Shown here one piece after another: positions 19,151 through 31,233 of a stretch of 64,000 bases of DNA; within the stretch, counting starts at the first letter, position 1, and each line of letters starts with the position of its first letter. The notes beneath the pieces were generated by a model. It made no database searches. It saw nothing but the letters and a program-made list of their open reading frames with translations, and was not told the origin of the DNA. This stretch comes from Nemertoderma westbladi (lineage: Eukaryota; Xenacoelomorpha; Nemertodermatida; Nemertodermatidae), in assembly GCA_032718475.1 (NCBI GenBank), contig JAUCBJ010008227.1, positions 1-64,000 on the forward strand. The letters are read 5' to 3'. A program made the position numbers and the translations under genes.

Positions 19151-21248
19151 ACGCTCGAAGATGTATATGTTAGTATAAGTCCGAGTTCGCTCGACTATGT
19201 ATATGTTAGTATAAGTCCGAGTTCGCTCGACGATGTATATGTTTAGTATAAGTCCGAGTTCGCTCGAAGATGTATATGTTAGTATAAGTCCGAGTTCGCT
19301 CGACGATGTATATGTTAGTATAAGTCCGAGTTCGCTCGACGATGTATATGTTAGTATAAGTCCGAGTTCGCTCGACGATGTATATGTTAGTATAAGTCCG
19401 AGTTCGCTCGACGATGTATATGTTAGTATAAGTCCGAGTTCGCTCGACGATGTATATGTTAGTATAAGTCCGAGTTCGCTCGACGATGTATATGTTAGTA
19501 TAAGTCCGAGTTCGCTCGACGATGTATATGTTAGTATAAGTCCGAGTTCGCTCGACGATGTATATGTTAGTATAAGTCCGAGTTCGCTCGACAATGTATA
19601 TGTTAGTATAAGTCCGAGTTCGCTCGACGATGTATATGTTTAGTATAAGTCCGAGTTCGCTCGAAGATGTATATGTTTAGTATAAGTCCGAGTTCGCTCG
19701 AATATGTATATGTTAGTATAAGTCTGAGTTCGCTCGAAGATGTATATGTTAGTATAAGTCCGAGTTCGCTCGACGATGTATATGTTTAGTATAAGTCCGA
19801 GTTCGCTCGAAGATGTATATGTTAGTATAAGTCTGAGTTCGCTCGAAGATGTATATGTTTAGTATAAGTCCGAGTTCGCTCGACGATGTATATGTTAGTA
19901 TAAGTCCGAGTTCGCTCGACGATGTTTATGTTAGTATAAGTCCGAGTTCGCTCGACGATGTATATGTTAGTATAAGTCTGAGTTCGCTCGAAGATGTATA
20001 TGTTAGTATAAGTCCGAGTTCGCTCGACTATGTATATGTTAGTATAAGTCCGAGTTCGCTCGACGATGTATATGTTTAGTATAAGTCCGAGTTCGCTCGA
20101 AGATGTATATGTTAGTATAAGTCCGAGTTCGCTCGACTATGTATATGTTAGTATAAGTCCGAGTTCGCTCGACGATGTATATGTTAGTATAAGTCTGAGT
20201 TCGCTCGAAGATGTATATGTTAGTATAAGTCCGAGTTCGCTCGACTATGTATATGTTAGTATAAGTCCGAGTTCGCTCGACGATGTATATGTTTAGTATA
20301 AGTCCGAGTTCGCTCGAAGATGTATATGTTAGTATAAGTCCGAGTTCGCTCGACGATGTATATGTTAGTATAAGTCCGAGTTCGCTCGACGATGTATATG
20401 TTAGTATAAGTCCGAGTTCGCTCGACGATGTATATGTTAGTATAAGTCCGAGTTCGCTCGACGATGTATATGTTAGTATAAGTCCGAGTTCGCTCGACGA
20501 TGTATATGTTAGTATAAGTCCGAGTTCGCTCGACGATGTATATGTTAGTATAAGTCCGAGTTCGCTCGACGATGTATATGTTAGTATAAGTCCGAGTTCG
20601 CTCGACGATGTATATGTTAGTATAAGTCCGAGTTCGCTCGACAATGTATATGTTAGTATAAGTCCGAGTTCGCTCAACGATGTATATGTTTAGTATAAGT
20701 CCGAGTTCGCTCGAAGATGTATATGTTTAGTATAAGTCCGAGTTCGCTCGAAGATGTATATGTTAGTATAAGTCTGAGTTCGCTCGAAGATGTATATGTT
20801 AGTATAAGTCCGAGTTCGCTCGACGATGTATATGTTTAGTATAAGTCCGAGTTCGCTCGAAGATGTATATGTTAGTATAAGTCTGAGTTCGCTCGAAGAT
20901 GTATATGTTTAGTATAAGTCCGAGTTCGCTCGACGATGTATATGTTAGTATAAGTCCGAGTTCGCTCGACTATGTATATGTTTAGTATAAGTCCGAGTTC
21001 GCTCGACGATGTATATGTTTAGTATAAGTCCGAGTTCGCTTGACGATGTATATGTTAGTATAAGTCCGAGTTCGCTCGACGATGTATATGTTAGTATAAG
21101 TCCGAGTTCGCTCGAAGATGTATATGTTTAGTATAAGTCCGAGTTCGCTCGACGATGTATATGTTAGTATAAGTCCGAGTTCGCTCGACGATGTATATGT
21201 TAGTATAAGTCCGAGTTCGCTCGACGATGTATATGTTAGTATAAGTCT
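19151..21248 (+). repeat. 36-bp minisatellite, right block (about 58 units), with a 1,050-bp duplication
   Basis: Same unit as 16396-17371. The rare acaatg variant at about 19592 returns at about 20642, and the neighbouring extra-T units are spaced identically, so a block of 1,050 bp has been tandemly duplicated. The array fuses directly with the 17-bp array at about 21249 (agtctgagaacgtcggtaaa) with no spacer. Confidence 0.96.
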
Positions 21249-24200
21249 GAGAACGTCGGTAAACGGACATAGTCTGCAAACGGACAACATCGGTAAATGG
21301 ACAACGTCAGTAAACGGACAACGTTGGTAATCAGACAACGTCGGTAAACGGACAACGTCTATAAACGGACAACATCTATAAAAGGACATAGTCTGTAAAC
21401 GGCCATCAACTGAGAACGGACAACGTCAGTAAACGGACATCAACTGAGAACGGAAAACGTCGGTAAACGGACAATGTCGGTAAACGAACAACGTCGGTAA
21501 ACGGACAACGTCTATCAACGGACAACGTCTATAAAAGGACATAGACTGTAAACAGACATCAACTGAAAACGGACAACGTCGGTAAACGGACATCAACTGA
21601 GAACGGACAACGTCGGTTAACGGATAACGTTGGTAAACGGACAACGTCGGTAATCAGACAACGCCTGTAAATGGACAACGTCGGTAGCCGGACAGCATCG
21701 GTAAACGAACAACGTCAGTAAACGGACAACATCGGTAAACGGACAAAGTCGGTAAACGGACAACGTCAGTAAACGGACAACGTCGGTAAACGGACAAAGC
21801 CTGTAAACGGACAACGTCAGTAAACAGACAACGTCGGTAAATGGACAACGTCGGTAAACGGACAACGTCTGTAAACGGACAACGTCGGTAAACGAATATA
21901 GTCGGTAAACGGATAACGTCGGTAAACGGCCTCGTCGGTAAACGAACAACGTCGGTAAACGGACATAGTCTGTAAACAGACAACGTCGGTAAACGGACAA
22001 CGTCGGTAAACGAATATAGTCGGTAAATGGACATAGTCTGTAAACGGACAATGTCTGTAAACGGACAACGTCGGTAAACGGACAACGTCGGTAAACGAAT
22101 ATAGTCGGTAAACGGACATAGTCTGTAAACGGACAACGTCGGTAGACGGACAACGTCGGTAAACGAACAACGTCGGTAAACGGACAACGTCTGTAAACGG
22201 ACAACGTCGGTAAACGGACAACGTCGGTAAACGAATATAGTCGGTAAACGGACATAGTCTGTAAACGGACAACGTCGGTAGACGGACAACGTCGGTAAAC
22301 GAACAACGTCGGTAAACGGACATAGTCTGTAAACGGACAACGTCGGTAAACGGACAACGTCGGTAAACGAATATAGTCGGTAAACGGACATAGTCTGTAA
22401 ACGGACAATGTCTGTAAACGGACAATGTCGGTAAACGGACAACGTCGGTAAACGAATATAGTCGGTAAACGGACATAGTCTGTAAACGGACAACGTCTGT
22501 AAACGAACAACGTCGGTAAACGGACATAGTCTGTAAACGGACAACGTCGGTAAACGGACAACGTCGGTAAACAAATATAGTCGGTAAACGGACAACGTCT
22601 GTAAACGAACAACGTCGGTAAACGGACATAGTCTGTAAACGGACAACGTCGGTAAACGGACAACGTCGGTAAACGAATATAGTCGGTAAACGGACATAGT
22701 CTGTAAACGGACAACGTCGGTAAACGGACAATGTCGGTAAACGAACAACGTCGGTAAACGGACAACGTCTATCAACGGACAACGTCTATAAAAGGACATA
22801 GACTGTAAACAGACATCAACTGAAAACGGACAACGTCGGTAAACGGACATCAACTGAGAACGGACAACGTCGGTTAACGGATAACGTTGGTAAACGGACA
22901 ACGTCGGTAATCAGACAACGCCTGTAAATGGACAACGTCGGTAGCCGGACAGCATCGGTAAACGAACAACGTCAGTAAACGGACAACATCGGTAAACGGA
23001 CAAAGTCGGTAAACGGACAACGTCAGTAAACGGACAACGTCGGTAAACGGACAAAGCCTGTAAACGGACAACGTCAGTAAACAGACAACGTCGGTAAATG
23101 GACAACGTCGGTAAACGGACAACGTCTGTAAACGGACAACGTCGGTAAACGAATATAGTCGGTAAACGGATAACGTCGGTAAACGGCCTCGTCGGTAAAC
23201 GAACAACGTCGGTAAACGGACATAGTCTGTAAACAGACAACGTCGGTAAACGGACAACGTCGGTAAACGAATATAGTCGGTAAATGGACATAGTCTGTAA
23301 ACGGACAATGTCTGTAAACGGACAACGTCGGTAAACGGACAACGTCGGTAAACGAATATAGTCGGTAAACGGACATAGTCTGTAAACGGACAACGTCGGT
23401 AGACGGACAACGTCGGTAAACGAACAACGTCGGTAAACGGACAACGTCTGTAAACGGACAACGTCGGTAAACGGACAACGTCGGTAAACGAATATAGTCG
23501 GTAAACGGACATAGTCTGTAAACGGACAACGTCGGTAGACGGACAACGTCGGTAAACGAACAACGTCGGTAAACGGACATAGTCTGTAAACGGACAACGT
23601 CGGTAAACGGACAACGTCGGTAAACGAATATAGTCGGTAAACGGACATAGTCTGTAAACGGACAATGTCTGTAAACGGACAATGTCGGTAAACGGACAAC
23701 GTCGGTAAACGAATATAGTCGGTAAACGGACATAGTCTGTAAACGGACAACGTCTGTAAACGAACAACGTCGGTAAACGGACATAGTCTGTAAACGGACA
23801 ACGTCGGTAAACGGACAACGTCGGTAAACAAATATAGTCGGTAAACGGACAACGTCTGTAAACGAACAACGTCGGTAAACGGACATAGTCTGTAAACGGA
23901 CAACGTCGGTAAACGGACAACGTCGGTAAACGAATATAGTCGGTAAACGGACATAGTCTGTAAACGGACAACGTCGGTAAACGGTCAATGTCTGTAAACG
24001 GACAACGTCGGTAAACGGACAACGTCGGTAAACGGACAACGTCGGTAAACGGACAACGTCGGTAAACGAATATAGTCGGTAAACGGACATAGTCTGTAAA
24101 CGGACAACGTCGGTAAACGGACAATGTCTTTAAACGGACAACGTCGGTAAACGGACAACGTCGGTAAACGAATATAGTCGGTAAACGGACATAGTCTGTA

Positions 24201-24300
24201 AACGGACAACGTCTGTAAACGGACATAGTCTGTAAACGGACAACGTCGGTAAACGAATATAGTCGGTAAACGGTCAACGTCGGTAAACGAACAACGTCTG
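21249..24300 (+). repeat. 17-bp minisatellite, left block (about 180 units)
   Basis: Basic unit cggacaacgtcggtaaa (17 bp), with variants such as cggacatagtctgtaaa and cgaatatagtcggtaaa. On the minus strand the unit has no stop in any phase, so all three frames stay open for hundreds of codons (up to 467) and read as a 17-residue repeat of the type VVRLPTLSVYRRCPFTD. The period is not a multiple of three, so each frame cycles through the same peptide. I see no start context, flanking exon or signal sequence that would make it a gene. Confidence 0.96.
21460..23972 (+). repeat. 1,257-bp tandem segmental duplication inside the 17-bp array
   Basis: Positions about 21460-22716 are repeated at about 22717-23972. 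The marker tctatcaacggacaac occurs at 21511 and again at 22768, and three separate minus-strand frame ends recur at the same 1,257-bp offset (21617/22874, 21654/22911, 21817/23074). The two copies look almost identical by eye, so the event is recent. The offset is a multiple of three but not of 17. Confidence 0.93.
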
Positions 24301-24863
24301 TGTGACGGGATCCGAGAATCCCGACCGGTGTTGTTTATGTACGCGTCAGCCGCACCGTGTGATGGAAAAGGAATTTGTTGTTCCGATGTTTTTAATAATA
24401 TAGATATATATGTGATGTACAGATGTAAATACAATAGCAGATAGCAACTGGTTATATGTTAATAGACCGGTAATATGGGTGACGGCGGTGACGGTCTTAA
24501 ACTGTCACCGTACTGCCATGACTGTACTGAGATAACTGAGTGACTGAATAACACCGACCGGTAATATACTACACTACCTTTGGCCGTGTTACTCAGCTGA
24601 TGCCCTGCTGTCCCCCCATTGGCCGACAACCTAATTCTCGCCTTTTCTCTGCGGGAGTGTTTCCCCCCCGCTGCTGTTACTCTCTCTCCTTGAGGTAACT
24701 TGACCTCTAACCTCTATTGTGTGAGGCCCTTTGGGGTTTGTTGTCCCCGTTTATTGGGGGTGATACGAGGTTGATTGGCAATCAATCTCGTATTCCCCAA
24801 TATTGCTTAAAGGCGCTCTTTCCCACTTTATGGGGGTGGTTGGCGGAATTGAATACGCTAACA
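24301..24863 (+). mobile_element. Solo LTR of an LTR retrotransposon (563 bp)
   Basis: Non-repeat sequence inside the 17-bp array. It begins TGTGACGGGATCC and ends GCTAACA, i.e. with the TG...CA (TGT...ACA) ends of LTRs. The 5 bases gtctg flank it on both sides (24296-24300 and 24864-24868), a 5-bp target-site duplication as made by Gypsy- or BEL-type integrases. There is no internal gag or pol, so this is a single LTR left by recombination between two LTRs. An internal imperfect hairpin spans about 24752-24803 (atacgaggttgatt / aatcaatctcgtat). Strand is arbitrary. Confidence 0.82.
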
Positions 24864-25958
24864 GTCTGTAAACGGACAACGTCGGTAAACGGACAACGTC
24901 GGTAAACGAATATAGTCGGTAAACGGATAACGTCGGTAAACGGACAACGTCGGTAAACGAACAACGTCGGTAAACGAACAACGTCGGTAAACGGATATAG
25001 TCTGTAAACGGACAACGTCTGTAAACGGACAACGTCGGTAAACGGACAACGTCTGTAAACGGACAACGTCGGTAAACGGACAACGTCGGTAAACGAATAT
25101 AGTCGGTAAACGGACATAGTCTGTAAACGGACAACGTCGGTAAACGGACAACGTCGGTAAACGAATATAGTCGGTAAACGGACATAGTCTGTAAACGAAC
25201 AACGTCGGTAAACGGACAACGTCGGTAAACGAATATAGTCGGTAAACGGACATAGTCTGTAAACGGACAACGTCGGTAAACGGACAACGTCGGTAAACGT
25301 ATAGCGTCGGTAAGCGGGCAACGTCGGTAAACGGATAACGTCTGTAAACGGACAACGTCGGTAGACGGACAACGTCGGTAGACGGACAACGTCGGTAGAC
25401 GGACAACGTCGGTAAACGGACAACGTCGGTAAACGGATAGCGTCGGTAAACGGACAACGTCTGTAAACGGACAACGTCGGTAAACGGATAATGTTTGTAT
25501 ACGGACAACGTCTGTAAACGGACAACGTCTGTAAACGGCCTCGTCGGTAAACGGCCTCGTCGGTAAACGGACAACGTCGGTAGACGGACAACGTCGGTAA
25601 ACGGATAACGTCGGTAAACGGACAACGTCGGTAAACGGACAACGTCGGTAAACGGATAACGTCGGTAGACGGACAACGTCTGTAAACGGACAACGTCTGT
25701 AAACGGACAACGTCGGTAAACGGCCTCGTCGGTAAACGGCCTCGTCGGTAAACGGCCTCGTCGGTAAACGGCCTCGTCGGTAAACGGCCTCGTCGGTAAA
25801 CGGCCTCGTCGGTAAACGGCCTCGTCGGTAAACGGATAGCGTCGGTAAGCGGATAACGTCGGTAAGCGGATAGCGTCGGTAAACGGATAACGTCTGTAAA
25901 CGGACAACGTCGGTAAGCGGATAACGTCGGTAAGCGGACAACGTCGGTAAACGGACAT
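24864..25958 (+). repeat. 17-bp minisatellite, right block (about 64 units)
   Basis: Continuation of the array at 21249-24300 after the solo LTR. Toward the right end units of the form cggcctcgtcggtaaa (16 bp) and taagcgg variants appear. Seven cggcctcgt units run together at about 25727-25830. The block ends at about 25958 in an A-run. Confidence 0.96.
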
Positions 25959-26346
25959 AAAAAAAATATTAATAAATATTAAATACTACAAATATACTGT
26001 ATTATGCAATTATTAGAAACATTAAGAAATATAGAAATTAATAGAGTGATTTAATAATTTAATTGCACAGAGTGTAGAATATCATTATTGTACAGAGAGG
26101 GTGTGTATTGTGTTGAAGGAGGGTGGTGTGGGGGGGATGGGGTGAAGTAAATGGAACCGACACTCTGTTTGCTACACAGGGGTAAATCGACACAAATATC
26201 ACCTCATTAAACACCAACAATGATAAACCTGGGTTGTCGCTGCTCCTGTATTAATTGGTTTGGATATAGTAACTTGCCACTATAACCCCTCCCCCCCCCC
26301 CCCCAGCCTCCCGTTGTGACAACTAATTCAGTTGGTAAAGCTGTGG
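25959..26346. other. Non-coding interval downstream of HPRT
   Basis: AT-rich sequence followed by a G-rich stretch and a run of 14 C at 26291-26304. It contains the expected 3' flank of the minus-strand HPRT gene. I could not pick out a confident polyadenylation signal and see no other gene. Confidence 0.4.
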
Positions 26347-27881
26347 TTACATGGCACCATTAACAAGACCGATTCCTTTAACGCTGAACTTTTCTTTGCC
26401 TTTCTCGTTGATGATACAGAGATGGTTGAGATCCCGGAAGTGTTCATTGTAATCCAAGGCGTACCCGACTAGGAACGCGTTGGGGACATCGAAGCCAATG
26501 TAGTCGGGACGATAGACTGGGTTCACACTCTTTGGGTTGCGTTTAACCAACAAACAGGCGACCTTAACGCTCGCTGGGTTGTATCCCGAAACGATCTCTA
26601 GGAGGGAGGCCATCGTTCTACCTGGAATAAACCACAATAAACTAAACCGACTACAACTGGTTGATTCCAATTGGTTTCGGTATATACTAGTGTTTAAACG
26701 GGATCCCGGTGAAAAATCCAATCCCGATCCCGGTCCCAACTTTTTTTGGAACGGGATCCCGAATTATAAATAGCGGAGTAAATTTCTTAAATATAGAACA
26801 GAATTGACTAATATTGAATTGTCGGATTAATGGATGTCCCTAATCCATCCAGTAATTAACTATAAATAAATTATAATATAACTTTATCTCACTAATATTT
26901 CAGCAGTTTGAAATAAATTGGTAGAATTTTTCCAAAACCCCATTGTATACTAACACAGCAATATATACTGAAAACTTTAAGAACATTTTATTCAAAATTG
27001 CAATCCCGATCCCGAAAATCGGGATCCCGAGAGTGATAATCCCGCGATTAAACACTATTAGCTACCATAATTAACTTAACTTTGTTATCTTTAAATATTT
27101 AATTTGGTGAGTAAATAACAATGAACATTGATTAATATGACTATAAAAACCACAGATATTAATCACCACCAGTTACTTAGCAGACTAGATAAGTGATACG
27201 ATATAAATACATGGGAGAGGGGGTGCAGGTAGACTTACCTCAGTACATACTGCCGTACTATAGATAGTTATCTACAGTTAGTTACCTACCGGTACTGTAG
27301 TATATCAGTGGGGATATACAAATGAGGTGACATTAAATGTTTAATAAACACAGTTCTTTTTCCTACAACAACTCCCGAATACAATTGTACCGGTACAATA
27401 AATTAATTTAATAGGCCTAACTCTTTATTAATGATATTTAATTAATTAATTAACCTGTATCGATAATGTCCTCCACAATAAGAACATTTCGCCCAGTTAG
27501 GTTCCGCATATTATCCCCTCCGACTACCTGAACTTTCCCAGTAGAACAATCGTTAACGTAACTCTTAACCCGGATGAAATCTACCGTCATAGACACAACG
27601 AATTCTTTGTCGCGATTGCGATTCAATGAATTTATCGAATGTAACAAATCCGTGAAGAATTGGTATCCCCCCTTTAGTACACAGATGACAACGAGAGGTT
27701 TAGTGCTGTCCACGGCGTCCACAAAGTCCTTGGCTATCCGTTCGGTGCGGTCAAGGATGAGTCCATGGGGAACCAGCACTGTCTGCAGGTAGTCCCGGTA
27801 GTAGGTAGGGATACAAAGCAGATCCAAAGGGTAACCCTCACATTCATCGGATATACGAATACAACTGCGGGAAGAATCCAT
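26347..27881 (-). CDS. HPRT1: Hypoxanthine-guanine phosphoribosyltransferase, two coding exons
   Basis: Cytosolic purine-salvage enzyme that joins hypoxanthine or guanine to PRPP to make IMP or GMP. Exon 1 is 27881-27455 and exon 2 is 26621-26347. The 833-bp intron has a GT donor at 27454-27453 and an AG acceptor at 26623-26622, and splits a Gly codon (phase 1), giving 233 residues. Motifs: VLKGG (about 68-72), VDFIRVKSY with the flexible-loop Ser-Tyr (about 107-108), the PRPP-binding [11 protein letters not shown] (about 133-143), LLVKR, and [16 protein letters not shown] near the C-terminus. The ATG at 27879-27881 is the first in frame. After the region matching the usual end the protein runs on by roughly a dozen residues ([10 protein letters not shown]). 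Only two coding exons is compact beside the nine exons of the vertebrate gene. A hAT-like MITE occupies much of the intron. Confidence 0.94.
26688..27057. mobile_element. hAT-like MITE in the HPRT intron (370 bp)
   Basis: Terminal inverted repeats tagtgtttaa (26688-26697) and ttaaacacta (27048-27057), followed inward by subterminal GC-rich repeats of gggatcccg and cgatcccgg type. TAGTGTT-like ends and subterminal repeats are typical of hAT elements, which create 8-bp duplications. The flanks gtatatac and ttagctac match at only 5 of 8 positions, so the duplication is decayed or absent. The interior is AT-rich with no transposase. Confidence 0.65.
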
Positions 27882-28467
27882 TTCGTTTGCTAACGAAGTA
27901 CTGAAGTAACATTAACTAACACAAACCTCAGTGATGCGTCAGCAGGCTGCAAAGCAGCAATGATGTGACACCTACAGCAGACACCCAGACAGAAAGCAGG
28001 TACCGGTAGCCATATACCCTCAAATACCTGGATACCGGTAGGCTACCAAAAAACCAGCAGGATACTCTACCATAGCTTTGGCTTTATTAATAATTATTTT
28101 CTTTAGTTTCTTCGTGGATTCAGATTTCAGTGAAACAACAACAATCGATCTCATCTCATTATGACCTCATCTCATTATCATCTCATTATTATCTCATCTC
28201 ATTATCTAACACACTAACAGTGAGGACTAAAACATTAATCTGCCACGTGTTGTGAAGTAATAGAACTTAAAATTTCCAAAAATACCCCTGTAAACAATGT
28301 GTTAAATATTATAATTTTCCGGCTTTCTATTATTCTCTACTATCTTCTATCTACTATCTTCCAGCACCAGCGTGCGGCTCTGTAAATGACCTCCTAGCTA
28401 AATCGCCTTATCTATATTCAACATAGAGACGCCATCAAGCAATACCGCGCCCTTACGGCATGAAGCG
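27882..28467. other. 5' flank of HPRT and short simple repeats
   Basis: This should contain the HPRT promoter on the minus strand, but no core element stands out. A short tandem stretch of atctcattatc-type repeats lies at about 28148-28205. The segment leads into the 30-bp array. Confidence 0.35.
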
Positions 28468-30602
28468 AAGACAATTTCGCCTTGCTACTGTACATAGCGG
28501 ATAATAGCATCATTGCTAGTGTACATAGCGGATAATAGTGTCATTGATAGTGTACATAGCGGAAAATAGCGTCTTGCTACTGTACAAAGCAGACAATAGC
28601 GTCTTGCTACTGTACATAGCAGACGATAGCGTCTGGCTACTGTGTAAATAGCAGATAATAGCGTCTTGCTACAACTGTACAAAGCAGACAATAGCGTCTT
28701 GCTACTGTACATAGCAGACGATAGCGTCTTGCTACTGTACAAAGCAGACAACAGCGTCTTGCTACTGTACATAGCAGACGATAGCGTCTTGCTACTGTGT
28801 ACATAGCGGATAATAGCGTCTTGCTACTGTACAAAGCAGACAATAGCGTCTTGCTACTGTACATAGCGGATAATAGCGTCTTGCTACTGTACAAAGCAGA
28901 CAATAGCGTCTTGCTACTGTACATAGCAGACAATAGCGTCTTGCTACTGTACATAGCAGACAATAGCGTCTTGCTACTGTACATAGCAGACGATAGCGTC
29001 TTGCTACTGTACATAGCAGACGATAGCGTCTTGCTACTGTGTAAATAGCAGATAATAGCGTCTTGCTACTGTACAAAGCAGACGATAGCGTCTTGCTACT
29101 GTACAAAGCACACGATAGCGTCTTGCTACTGTGTAAATAGCAGATAATAGCGCCTTCCTACTGTACAAAGCAGACAATAGCGTCTTGCTACTGTACATAG
29201 CAGACGATAGCGTCTTGCTACTGTACATAGCAGACGATAGCGTCTTGCTACTGTACATAGCAGACGATAGCGTCTTGCTACTGTACATAGCAGACGATAG
29301 CGTCTTGCTACTGTACATAGCAGACGATAGCGTCTTGCTACTGTACAAAGCAGACGATAGCGTCTTGCTACTGTACATAGCAGACGATAGCGTCTTGCTA
29401 CTGTACATAGCAGACGATAGCGTCTTGCTACTGTACAAAGCAGACGATAGCGTCTTGCTACTGTGTAAATAGCAGATAATAGCGTCTTGCTACTGTACAA
29501 AGCAAACAATAGCGTCTTGCTACTGTACATAGCAGACGATAGCGTCTTGCTACTGTACATAGCAGACGATAGCGTCTTGCTACTGTACATAGCAGACGAT
29601 AGCGTATTGCTACTGTACAAAGCAGACGATAGCGTCTTGCTACTGTGTAAATAGCAGATAATAGCGTCTTGCTACTGTACAAAGCAGACGATAGCGTCTT
29701 GCTACTGTACATAGCAGACGATAGCGTCTTGCTACTGTACAAAGCAGACGATAGCGTCTTGCTACTGTACATAGCAGACGATAGCGTCTTGCTACTGTAC
29801 AAAGCAGGCGATAGCGTCTTGCTACTGTGTAAATAGCAGATAATAGCGTCTTGCTACTGTACAAAGCAAAAAATTTCGCCTTGCTACTGTACATAGCAGA
29901 CGATAGCGTCTTGCTACTGTACATAGCAGACGATAGCGTCTTGCTACTGTACAAAGCAGACGATAGCGTCTTGCTACTGTACATAGCAGACGATAGCGTC
30001 TTGCTACTGTACAAAGCAGACGATAGCGTCTTGCTACTGTGTAAATAGCAGATAATAGCGTCTTGCTACTGTACAAAGCAAACAATTTCGTCTTGCTACT
30101 GTACATAGCAGACGATAGCGTCTTGCTACTGTACATAGCAGACGATAGCGTCTTGCTACTGTACAAAGCAGACGATAGCGTCTTGCTACTGTACATAGCA
30201 GACGATAGCGTCTTGCTACTGTACATAGCAGACGATAGCGTCTTGCTAATGTACAAAGCAGACGATAGCGTCTTGCTACTGTGTAAATAGCAGATAATAG
30301 CGTCTTGCTACTGTACAAAGCAAACAATTTCGCCTTGCTACTGTACATAGCGGACGATAGCATCATTGCTACTTTACATAGCGGACGATAGCTTCATTGC
30401 TAGTGTACATAGCGGATAATAGTGTATTGCTACTGTACATAGCGAATAATATAGCGTCTTGCTACTGTACATAGTAGACGATAGCGTCTTGCTACTGTAC
30501 ATAGCGGATAATAGCACCATTGCTAGTGTACATAGCGGATAATAGCGTCTTGCTACTGTGTAAATAGCAGATAATAGCGTCTTACTACTGTACATAGCAG
30601 AC
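28468..30602 (+). repeat. 30-bp minisatellite, left block (about 70 units)
   Basis: Unit core: tagcgtcttgctactgtaca, then tagcagacga (30 bp). 32-bp variants (ctactgtgtaaatagcagat) recur at intervals and break the reading frames. Several minus- and plus-strand frames of 65-165 codons encode 10-residue repeats (e.g. MYSSKTLSSA) and are by-products of the repeat. The right end is interrupted by LINE-A copy 3. Confidence 0.96.
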
Positions 30603-31233
30603 TACTACTACTATGATCGGCATGCTGCATTGCAGCTGCATTTTTAAGAATGCTGTGCCGGCTTGTCAACAAAATTGCACCGCCACAACTCCCTATCACC
30701 CATGACATTTGCTAGATCATCCGCATCTTTAAGGCCAGTGTCCTTTAAGATGCGTCTCAAGAAAGTCATGGGCTGTCCACCATGCTTATTCACTCCATGA
30801 GGCTGCCAAAGTACAAGATTATGCACTGGCTGGTCCTCACGGCGAAAGCAATGTCCTGCAAAGCGGAGGCGATTTTGTTCTAGTGTCAAGCTTGGGGGAA
30901 CCAATGAGACACCTCCAATGTTATATAGTGTCTGGTTGGAGATGTGTGCATTGTACTGACACAATGAACCCGGCGTAGCATTCTTGTGAATGTGCCATCC
31001 AGAGATTTGGTGTCCTCAGCAGTTAGAGCCCAGCATAGACTCCCGTAGAGGAGTACTGGAACTACTGCTGCTCTAAATAATCGGACATTAAGTTTCCGAT
31101 TAATTCTCGGTGACTTCCAAATCCTGGAAAGCCTATTCAAGGCTGCCCATGCCTTTCCCTTACGTATTTGAAGGTCCTCACCTGACTTCCGGATCCATGA
31201 TCCCAGGTAACAGAAGTCGTCCACATGCTCAAG
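30603..31233 (-). mobile_element. LINE-A copy 3, 5'-truncated fragment in the 30-bp array
   Basis: Minus-strand copy of the last ~630 bp of LINE-A: the (TAG)n tail reads tactactact on the plus strand from 30603, then the 3' UTR and the C-terminal coding part, breaking off at gtccacatgctcaag. A single-base deletion near 30958 shifts the frame, so it is dead. Both flanks contain tacatagcagac, giving a target duplication of up to 12 bp within the repetitive target. Confidence 0.93.

Noticed and set aside
16258-21389. Repeat-peptide frames in the 36-bp array as structural protein genes
   Set aside because: Frames are broken by 37-bp units, exist on both strands, and start at arbitrary codons inside the repeat.
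24717-24905. 62-codon frame across the solo LTR edge
   Set aside because: It runs from LTR sequence into the satellite and has no coding features.
21249-25958. Long minus-strand frames (300-467 codons) as protein genes
   Set aside because: They overlap one another in all three frames over the same stop-free 17-bp repeat, with no initiation context and no flanking exons. They are kept only as a finding.
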